From positions 1 through 6,631 of the forward strand of contig DAOVJU010000196.1 of assembly GCA_030632095.1 (NCBI GenBank): DNA of 6,631 nucleotides. Reading direction: 5' to 3'. How positions within the stretch are numbered: position 1 is the first letter of the stretch; every line of letters starts with the position of its first letter. The DNA comes from Chlorobiota bacterium (GTDB lineage: Bacteria > Bacteroidota > Bacteroidia > Bacteroidales > B39-G9). Shown here piece after piece: positions 1 to 5,564 of the stretch. Below the pieces are notes generated by a model. That model saw only the letters and a program-made list of their open reading frames with translations, did not search any database and was not told where the DNA came from. The translations under genes and the position numbers were made by a program.

Positions 1-2600
1 TATGGATAGGTACACGCAAGGGCGGGCTTAATTTGATGGACAAAAAAAATAATATCCTGATTGATTATACCAAATTTCTTGATATGAGTGAACCAAAAGA
101 ATTAGATAAATATTGGATAAGATCTATCATAGAAGATAAACATGGACAAGTTTGGGTGGCAACTAAAAATGGTTTAACAAAAATTGAATTAAACAAGCAA
201 TGCCTGGGTTTTTACGAAATGCACAATGATAACAATGCATACAGCATTAATTGTAACAATTTAACCGACCTGTTCCTGGATGCATCAGGAAGTTTATGGA
301 TTGGTAGTTATGATCTTGGTTTTGATATTGTTCACCATACTATTGTTAATTTCAGCCATCATAAAAAAGTTGAAGATGATGATAATACGATAAGGAGCAA
401 TATTGTATTCGTAATAGAAGAAGATGAATACGGTGGATTATTGATTTGTACTACGGCTGGCGGTATAAGCCTCCTTGATCGCAGAACAAATCGGATGACC
501 CATTATGCTGACAAAAACAGTGAGCTTGATAAACCTGTACTTGATATACATTTGGATAAGACAGGAACCTTATGGCTGGGAACATGGGGGAAAGGCTTAC
601 AGTATTTTGATAGAAAAACAGGTTTTGTGAAAAGTTATATTGCTAAATCTGAGGATTCTACATCTATCAGCAACAATACTGTAATGTCTGTTTATGATGA
701 TAACAAAGGTAATCTCTGGCTAGCGACTTTTAATGGAATGGACAGGTTTGACAAGAAAACAACAAAATTTAAGCGGTTTTATGAAAATGATGGCCTGCCA
801 TGTAAGATAATTAATTATATTACCGGCAATGGGCAAGATACTTTGTGGATTGGAACGCGGGGAGGAGGTTTAAGTATTTATAATACTAAAACCCAAAAAT
901 TTGAGAATTATTTGTTTGTCGAGGGTGATTCAACAAGCATAAGCAATAATGTTGTAAACTATATTTATAACGACAAGAAAGGGCACTTGTGGTTATCAAC
1001 AGATGCGGGATTAAATTGTTTTATTAAAAAAACAAAAAAAATTATCAGGATTACTGAAAAAGACGGACTGCCACATAACAGGCTTTGGGGAATTTTTGAA
1101 GATAAAGAAGGTAATTTATGGATAAGTTCAAATTATGGAATATGCAGGTATACACCTGATTTTACGAATTCAACCAAAGGGAAATTTCGTAATTTCAATA
1201 AATCAGATGGCTTACAAGGAAATGAATTCACACAGTTAGCCCATTTTCAGAATAATAAAACCGGTGAGATATTTTTTGGTGGTGTAAATGGGTTTAATTC
1301 ATTTTTTCCTGACCGGATTATTGAAAATAAATATATACCACCTGTTCATTTGATATCTTTCAAAAAAATGGATGAGGAAGTCGTTTTCAAGGGAGATACA
1401 ACTGTAAATTATAAAAAAGACATCCAGGTTTCATGGCGTGAAAACTTTATTGCTTTTGAATTTGCAGGACTTGATTATGCTGATCCGGAAAAAAACCTTT
1501 ATTCATATAAAATGGAGGGGCTTGATATTAATTGGAGTAACCCAAGTGTAAGAAGGTATGCTCCATATCCTAACATAAGGGATGGTGAATATATTTTCAG
1601 GGTAAGGGCGGCAAACAATGAAGGCATATGGAATAATGAAGGATTAGCTGTAAGAGTAACCATTAATCCGCCTTTCTGGAGAACAAATTGGTTCATTATA
1701 TCATCTGTAATTGCCACTATCCTTGCAATATTGCTTTATATTCGCATTAGGACAAAAAGGTTAAAACAGGAAAAACGAATACTGGAAGAAACAGTAGCAC
1801 AAAGAACAGCCGAATTAAGGCAAAAGAATGAAGACATTTTGAGTAGTATTCAATATGCTAAGAGAATACAGGTTGCGATTCTTCCTACATTATCTGCTTT
1901 TAAAAAAGAATTTCCAAATTCATTTATCGTATATAAACCTAAGGACATTGTAAGTGGTGATTTTTTCTGGTTTTACAAAAAAGGAAAACGAAGGTTATTT
2001 GCTGCTGCTGATTGTACGGGGCATGGTGTTCCGGGAGCATTTATGTCTATTATAGGAAATAATTTACTGGAAAAAATAGTGAATGATAAAAACATTTTAG
2101 ATCCGGCAGAATTATTAACAGAACTTGATGCAGATATTATTGAAGCATTGGATCAGAGAGGAAGGAAGGGAGACAGTTTTGATGGTATGGATATAGCACT
2201 CTGTGCCCATGAAAAGGGTAGTAATGTTCTCGAATATGCAGGGGCATATCGCCCTTTAATTCACATTTCAGGAAGGGAAGTAACTAAAGTGCGATCTACA
2301 AAGCGTTCAATTGGAGGTTCGCAAAAGATTGAAAAAAAGGACTTTGTTACTAACAGAATAGAAGTAAAAAAAGGGGATATTGTATATGCTTTTTCTGATG
2401 GTTATGCTGACCAGTTTGGTGGCCCCAAGGGCAGAAAATTTATGATGCGGAACTTACAGGAAGAATTAGCTAATATTCACCATATTCCTATAAATGAACA
2501 GGCTGATTATATGAATGAAACCATTGAAATCTGGATGAACAATTATAATCTTAAATATGAGCAGGTTGATGATATTTTACTGATTGGGGTACAATTTTAA
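1..2600 (+). CDS. Reg_prop/Y_Y_Y sensor with C-terminal SpoIIE (PP2C) serine phosphatase, 5' partial
   Basis: This is a membrane sensor that should read a periplasmic signal and act in the cytoplasm by dephosphorylating a Ser/Thr-phosphorylated partner, probably an anti-sigma-antagonist (STAS) protein. The frame is open from the first base. Codons 3-32 encode WIGTRKGGLN, a propeller-blade signature, so the TTG at 33 and ATG at 36 are internal and the true start lies upstream. Numbering from codon 33, about ten blade motifs are visible (for example VWVATKNG, LWLGTWGKG, LWIGTRGGG), up to about residue 430. A Y_Y_Y domain follows at about 470-548, one membrane helix at about 553-573, and a charged coiled-coil linker at about 575-615. 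The SpoIIE domain runs from about 620 to 855. The PP2C metal-binding acidic positions all appear present: D643 (SGD), D660 (DCTGHG), D720 (DGMD), D789 (SDG) and D846/D847. No histidine kinase, receiver or DNA-binding domain is seen. The ligand is unknown. Confidence 0.93.
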   Translation, partial: WIGTRKGGLNLMDKKNNILIDYTKFLDMSEPKELDKYWIRSIIEDKHGQVWVATKNGLTKIELNKQCLGFYEMHNDNNAYSINCNNLTDLFLDASGSLWIGSYDLGFDIVHHTIVNFSHHKKVEDDDNTIRSNIVFVIEEDEYGGLLICTTAGGISLLDRRTNRMTHYADKNSELDKPVLDIHLDKTGTLWLGTWGKGLQYFDRKTGFVKSYIAKSEDSTSISNNTVMSVYDDNKGNLWLATFNGMDRFDKKTTKFKRFYENDGLPCKIINYITGNGQDTLWIGTRGGGLSIYNTKTQKFENYLFVEGDSTSISNNVVNYIYNDKKGHLWLSTDAGLNCFIKKTKKIIRITEKDGLPHNRLWGIFEDKEGNLWISSNYGICRYTPDFTNSTKGKFRNFNKSDGLQGNEFTQLAHFQNNKTGEIFFGGVNGFNSFFPDRIIENKYIPPVHLISFKKMDEEVVFKGDTTVNYKKDIQVSWRENFIAFEFAGLDYADPEKNLYSYKMEGLDINWSNPSVRRYAPYPNIRDGEYIFRVRAANNEGIWNNEGLAVRVTINPPFWRTNWFIISSVIATILAILLYIRIRTKRLKQEKRILEETVAQRTAELRQKNEDILSSIQYAKRIQVAILPTLSAFKKEFPNSFIVYKPKDIVSGDFFWFYKKGKRRLFAAADCTGHGVPGAFMSIIGNNLLEKIVNDKNILDPAELLTELDADIIEALDQRGRKGDSFDGMDIALCAHEKGSNVLEYAGAYRPLIHISGREVTKVRSTKRSIGGSQKIEKKDFVTNRIEVKKGDIVYAFSDGYADQFGGPKGRKFMMRNLQEELANIHHIPINEQADYMNETIEIWMNNYNLKYEQVDDILLIGVQF

Positions 2601-2602
2601 AC

Positions 2603-2633
2603 AAAAAAACCGCTCAAATTTCTTTGAACGGTT
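2603..2633 (-). terminator. Intrinsic terminator read on the minus strand
   Basis: On the minus strand an 11-bp stem (arms 2623-2633 and 2608-2618, one G-U pair) closes a GAAA tetraloop and runs directly into seven T residues (2609-2603). On the plus strand the same stem has a C-A mismatch and no following T-tract, so it works best for leftward transcription. It starts only a few bases past the stop of the plus-strand phosphatase gene. It also contains the stop codon (2614-2616) of the hemerythrin remnant, which suggests it was that gene's terminator. It may now end read-through from the hydrolase gene at 2972-3733. Confidence 0.8.
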
Positions 2634-2758
2634 CAACATACTTTTTGTCGCTAACAAGTATATGTTCAATAATCCAATTGAGAACAGCAAAGCTCTCAAC
2701 GGAGTTAAATCTATCTTAGCTTCATAAGCAGTAAATTAAATTTATTCATTGCATTCAT
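2614..2758 (-). pseudogene. Decayed C-terminal remnant of a bacteriohemerythrin-like protein
   Basis: Read leftward, the last frame (from about 2713 to the TGA at 2616-2614) encodes a peptide containing LNWIIEHILVSDKKY and ending in VEPFKEI. This resembles the C-terminal helix of bacteriohemerythrins, with the W, the HxxxxD diiron-ligand pair, DKKY and a terminal PF. Upstream pieces continue in two other frames: MNAMNKF from 2758, then FTAYEAK. Adding one base at each of two junctions (near 2737 and near 2715) gives a continuous reading of 48 codons plus stop. The earlier diiron histidines and the N-terminal two thirds are not found; the inverted-repeat segment begins just upstream. Hemerythrins bind oxygen at a non-haem diiron site. 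This copy cannot make a working protein. The family call rests on a short motif, and no database comparison was made. Confidence 0.68.
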
Positions 2759-2768
2759 GAGACACACT

Positions 2769-2802
2769 AGTTCAAGCGTCCGCTTGGACTTTTATATTTT
2801 TT
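2769..2802 (+). terminator. Hairpin plus T-rich tract, possible plus-strand terminator
   Basis: AGTTCAAGC (2769-2777) pairs with GCTTGGACT (2782-2790) around a GTCC loop: nine pairs, one of them G-U. It is followed by TTTATATTTTTT (2791-2802). The shape fits an intrinsic terminator for rightward transcription and could end the phosphatase message about 170 bases past its stop codon. Its overlap with the left inverted repeat of the neighbouring segment means it could equally be the end of a repeat element. Confidence 0.45.
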
Positions 2803-2949
2803 GAATTTACATAATATCCCAATACCAATTTCTCTCATAAATCTTTCATACTAAAACATAAATAGTCTTATAGTTTTTTCTGAATGCTTTATAATATAGC
2901 TTTTGCAATGTTGACTTGGTGCTTTGTAGCAGAAAGATACAAGCGGACG
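2777..2949. repeat. About 173-bp segment bounded by perfect 10-bp inverted repeats (possible MITE-like or interspersed repeat)
   Basis: CGTCCGCTTG at 2777-2786 is the exact reverse complement of CAAGCGGACG at 2940-2949. The DNA between is very AT-rich and has no convincing gene, although short open stretches occur on both strands. The left copy is itself part of a local hairpin (2769-2790). The segment fills the space between the hemerythrin remnant and the 3' end of the hydrolase gene. No clear target-site duplication is visible, and there is no transposase. A small non-autonomous element or a Bacteroidota intergenic repeat are both possible; copy number in the genome is unknown. Confidence 0.4.
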
Positions 2950-2971
2950 TCATTTGGGTTTTATGCAAATA

Positions 2972-3733
2972 TTAAATAGAAAGTTCTAAACCATCGTAGG
3001 CTAAAAAAACATTTTCCGGTAATTCCTTTGAAACATCATTATGTTTTCCCATTAAATGGCTAATATGTGTAAGATAAGCATTTTCAGGTTTAAGTTCATC
3101 TATAAGTTGAAGAGCCTCTTCTAAATTGAAATGAGAGATATGCTTCTTTTTTCGTAATGCATTTATTACTAAAACTTCTGACCCTTTCATTTTTTCCTTT
3201 TCTTCCTCTGATATGTAATTTGCATCAGTTATGTAAGAAAAATTCTTGATCCTAAAACCAAATACAGGAAGTTTAAGGTGCATCACCCTGATTGGAATTA
3301 TTGTTATAGAGTTAACATTAAAGGGTTTATTTTCAATAAGTTTTAAGTTCATATCTGGTATACCCGGGTACTTTGTTTTTGAAAAAACATATGAATAATT
3401 GACTTTTATTCCTTTCTGAACTCGCTGCTCAGCATAAATATCCATTGCTTTTTTATGCAAATAATTAAATGATCGAATGTCATCTAAGCCGGCAATATGA
3501 TCACGATGTTCATGCGTTAATAAAATAGCGTCTAGCTTATCAATATTTTCCCTAAGCAACTGTTGCCTGAAATCCGGGCCGGCATCAATTATTAAATTTG
3601 TACCATTAACTTCAACAAGAACAGAGCTTCTTAATCTTTTATCCCTTATATCATCAGAATTGCAGGTATTACAATTACATGCTACAACAGGAACGCCAAG
3701 TGAAGTACCAGTACCAAGAAATGTAATTTTCAA
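2972..3733 (-). CDS. PhnP-type MBL-fold metal-dependent hydrolase
   Basis: This is a cytoplasmic metallo-beta-lactamase-fold hydrolase of the COG1235/PhnP group, which includes phosphoribosyl 1,2-cyclic phosphate phosphodiesterase. The substrate here is not known. The 253 residues match the family's usual size. The N-terminal GTGTSLGVP motif is followed by C19, C21 and C24, a structural-zinc cluster typical of PhnP. The catalytic motif THEHRDH supplies H74, H76, D78 and H79. Further likely metal ligands are H152, D170 (ITDAN) and a histidine in THISH (H223 or H226). The start codon is TTG (3733-3731): an in-frame TAA lies only two codons upstream and no ATG precedes the conserved KITFLGTGTS. 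No phn or other phosphonate genes are nearby, so a C-P lyase role is not supported. It faces away from the methyltransferase gene and appears to be transcribed alone from the promoter at 3760-3791. Confidence 0.93.
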   Translation of the reverse strand: MKITFLGTGTSLGVPVVACNCNTCNSDDIRDKRLRSSVLVEVNGTNLIIDAGPDFRQQLLRENIDKLDAILLTHEHRDHIAGLDDIRSFNYLHKKAMDIYAEQRVQKGIKVNYSYVFSKTKYPGIPDMNLKLIENKPFNVNSITIIPIRVMHLKLPVFGFRIKNFSYITDANYISEEEKEKMKGSEVLVINALRKKKHISHFNLEEALQLIDELKPENAYLTHISHLMGKHNDVSKELPENVFLAYDGLELSI

Positions 3734-3759
3734 AATTTATTATTTTATATCATTTAGTA

Positions 3760-3791
3760 CAAAAATATCATTTACAAATAATAAAGACAAA
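3760..3791 (-). promoter_or_regulatory. Bacteroidota-type promoter (TTTG / TAnnTTTG) for the MBL-fold hydrolase gene
   Basis: Read leftward, TTTG (3791-3788) is followed after 20 bases by TATTTTTG (3767-3760), an exact match to the Bacteroidota -7 consensus TAnnTTTG. Transcription would begin near 3753, giving a 5' leader of only about 20 bases before the TTG start at 3733. The leader is A/T-rich and has no Shine-Dalgarno sequence. The fit of spacing, direction and distance supports the TTG start. Confidence 0.7.
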
Positions 3792-3946
3792 AGTGATAGG
3801 TTAAAAGATGAAAGCTAAAAGTAAAAAGTGATAAAGTTAAGCACCTCGGTAAGACTTTCAATCTTTTTTGTTTTATTGAAAATTTTAAAGCCTTCGTCTT
3901 TGACAGTGATAATGCCTGTTTAACTTCCAACTGTCCATTTTTGTTT

Positions 3947-3980
3947 TTGAATAATGAATATCCAATATTGAATAATGAAT
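3947..3980. repeat. Direct repeat TTGAATAATGAAT, two copies, 21-base period
   Basis: The 13-mer TTGAATAATGAAT occurs at 3947-3959 and again at 3968-3980, separated by ATCCAATA. The neighbouring sequence is a similar mix of GAAT and TTGA words. It may be part of a longer interspersed intergenic repeat; no function can be assigned. Confidence 0.6.
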
Positions 3981-4018
3981 GTTGAAGTAAAAATTCATAG
4001 TTAAAAATTTGAAATTAG

Positions 4019-4036
4019 TCCCGAAAGTTTTCGGGA
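4019..4036. repeat. Perfect palindrome TCCCGAAA-GT-TTTCGGGA
   Basis: The eight-base arms 4019-4026 and 4029-4036 are exact reverse complements. As RNA the realistic fold is a seven-pair stem with an AGTT loop. Neither strand has a T-tract after it, so it is not an intrinsic terminator. It could be an interspersed palindromic repeat or a protein-binding site upstream of the methyltransferase gene. Confidence 0.55.
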
Positions 4037-4186
4037 TGAAATTTGGGAAGATGGTTTGGTATATACAGCCGAATTTCCAGTTTCATTTAATTAACATACT
4101 TCATTAAATTATTGCATTTAATCTGAATTGTAAACCGTAATATGAAAAACGCCAATTATTTCTATATTTTTACAGAAAAACGAAAA

Positions 4187-4894
4187 ATGCCGGGAAAGCT
4201 TTATTTAATACCTACAACACTTGGCGATACCGATCTGGAAAAGGTAATCCCTAATCATGTAATTGAAATATTAAATCAAACAAGATTCTATATTGTTGAA
4301 AATGAACGAACTGCAAGGCGATTTTTAATTAAAGCGAAAATAAAGCATAAAATTGATGATTTGAAATTCTATGTTATTAATAAACACGATAAAAATGAAG
4401 ATGTAAGTAAGCTTCTGAAACCTGTTTTAGAAGGAAATAATACAGGAATCATTTCAGAAGCCGGTGTTCCGGGTGTGGCCGATCCTGGTTCTGATATAGT
4501 GAACATTGCCCATCAAAAATCAATTGAAGTTATCCCATTAGTCGGGCCCTCTTCTATTATACTTGCCTTAATGGCATCGGGTATGAATGGCCAAAATTTT
4601 GCATTTGCCGGATATTTGCCAATTAAAAGTAATATGCGGATAAAAAGAATTAAATTTCTTGAAAACAGGTCGCGAAATGAAAACCAGACGCAAATTTTTA
4701 TTGAAGCTCCATACAGGAATCAGCAATTATTAAATGATATTTTAAATGCATGTGATTATGGCACTAAACTTTGTATAGCATGCGATATTACCTTGAAAAG
4801 TGAATTTATTAAGACGAAACCCATTAAAGAATGGACTAAAAGTAAACCAGATATTAATAAACGGCCGGCAATATTTTTATTACATGCATCTTAG
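4187..4894 (+). CDS. RsmI-like SAM-dependent methyltransferase (tetrapyrrole methylase family)
   Basis: This is a cytoplasmic SAM-dependent methyltransferase related to RsmI, which 2'-O-methylates C1402 of 16S rRNA. Numbered from the ATG at 4187 (235 residues), it opens with GKLYLIPTTLGD, the family's first strand and loop. It then has SEAGVPGVADPGSD (90-103), the SAM-binding glycine-rich segment, and a PLVGPSS loop followed by GYLPIKS. The frame also opens at an ATG at 4142, but the extra 15 residues do not resemble the family and the conserved fold begins right after 4187, so I prefer the later start; an A-rich leader precedes it. At 235 residues it is shorter than E. coli RsmI (about 286) and seems to lack the C-terminal RsmI extension. 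It may therefore be a paralogue with a different target, and I give no gene symbol. The next gene follows in the same direction after 134 bp. Confidence 0.9.
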   Translation: MPGKLYLIPTTLGDTDLEKVIPNHVIEILNQTRFYIVENERTARRFLIKAKIKHKIDDLKFYVINKHDKNEDVSKLLKPVLEGNNTGIISEAGVPGVADPGSDIVNIAHQKSIEVIPLVGPSSIILALMASGMNGQNFAFAGYLPIKSNMRIKRIKFLENRSRNENQTQIFIEAPYRNQQLLNDILNACDYGTKLCIACDITLKSEFIKTKPIKEWTKSKPDINKRPAIFLLHAS

Positions 4895-5028
4895 TCAGTT
4901 AAGGGTAAGTGTAATATATACTAATCTGTAAATAAAAGATGATTTTAGGATAATGTTGGCAGTAATTTTTTTATGCTAAAGTTTACATTTTAAAGAAATT
5001 ATTGGAAATGACAAAGAATTCAGTAATT

Positions 5029-5496
5029 ATGATTACAAAAGAAGAAGTTTTAAAAGCCCAGAAGGAATGGGGAGATGCGATCATAAAAATTGGCAGTCTC
5101 AAAAACCATAAAAAGTCTTGTGTAAAAGAAACTGAAGAACAATTAGAAAAGCTGTATGCTCTGGAGAAAAATAAAATCCTTTTCAAACCAACAAAAGCTT
5201 CAATAATCCAGTTTCGCCCAAATAAAGAGGCGGTAAAATCATATTTTATCGGTGGAGATGAAAATTTCCCCGAAGATCACGGTTTTGCCTTACAACCATG
5301 GACCAAGGTACATTTTGAAAATACAGGGATGATACTGGAAGAAAACAGAGCAATTGCTATGGGCAATTACTTTTTCACTGATTTGAATGGCAACGAAACA
5401 AAGGTGGAATTTACATTTAGTTATTCTAAAAACGATAAAGATATGTTGAAAATTGATCTTCACCACTCTTCGATTCCTTTCGAGCCAAATTTATAA
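5029..5496 (+). CDS. NTF2-like (SnoaL/CaMKII-association type) small protein; often auto-labelled phosphoribosyl-AMP cyclohydrolase
   Basis: This is a small soluble protein of 155 residues with no signal peptide or membrane segment. I recognise the pattern EEVLKAQKEWGDAIIKIG near the N-terminus, then LFKPTKA, QFRP, YFIGGDENFPEDHGFA, PWTKVHFEN, AMGNYFF and a terminal LHHSSIPF. This belongs to a compact family with a probable NTF2-like cone fold. Homologues are commonly labelled phosphoribosyl-AMP cyclohydrolase, but none of the HisI hallmarks (the cysteine zinc ligands and the W-S-R-S-R-like segment) is present, so that label is doubtful. The real activity is unknown; a small-ligand pocket lined by the conserved W, H and D residues is possible. 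The frame is open from TTG 5002, with ATGs at 5008 and 5029. The last is chosen because conserved sequence begins there. It is convergent with the protease gene. Confidence 0.82.
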   Translation: MITKEEVLKAQKEWGDAIIKIGSLKNHKKSCVKETEEQLEKLYALEKNKILFKPTKASIIQFRPNKEAVKSYFIGGDENFPEDHGFALQPWTKVHFENTGMILEENRAIAMGNYFFTDLNGNETKVEFTFSYSKNDKDMLKIDLHHSSIPFEPNL

Positions 5497-5564
5497 AGGC
5501 AAAAAAAGGAAATGTAATATCTTTTAGACTGGGCTCATATATTTATTAGAAAGTATTTATAGGC

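Larger units (their letters stand above)
3792..4186. other. Intergenic region, repeat-like, no intact gene
   Basis: The divergent gap between the hydrolase promoter and the methyltransferase start holds no gene I can support. It contains an A/G-rich stretch (about 3786-3840), short frames open on both strands without start codons, a 13-base direct repeat, and a perfect palindrome. A promoter for the methyltransferase gene should lie here, but I found no good TAnnTTTG match at a suitable distance. Confidence 0.6.

Noticed and set aside
1499..1717. Minus-strand 72-codon open frame
   Set aside because: It lies wholly inside the Y_Y_Y and membrane-helix coding region of the phosphatase sensor, shows no family motif and is an antisense shadow.
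2608..2970. Integron attC or CRISPR-like array
   Set aside because: No RYYYAAC/GTTRRRY core pair in the right arrangement and no regularly spaced repeat units.
2851..2979. Plus-strand frame starting MLYNIAFAML near 2883
   Set aside because: About 30 codons, lies inside the inverted-repeat segment and overlaps the end of the hydrolase gene; no leader or family support.
3856..3881. TTTCAAT ... ATTGAAA inverted repeat as a terminator
   Set aside because: Seven mostly A-T pairs with a 12-base loop and no T-tract after it on either strand; too weak.
3815..3911. Minus-strand open stretch without ATG reading KDEGFKIFNKTKKIESL
   Set aside because: A second frame is open across the same bases, there is no start codon and I recognise no family; more likely a repeat or chance than a gene.
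4142..4186. Upstream ATG at 4142 as the methyltransferase start
   Set aside because: The 15 extra residues (NYFYIFTEKRK-type) have no family similarity and conserved sequence begins immediately after the ATG at 4187.
4983..5186. Minus-strand 67-codon open frame
   Set aside because: It is antisense to the conserved N-terminal part of the NTF2-like gene and its hydrophobic composition is what AT-rich antisense frames usually give.
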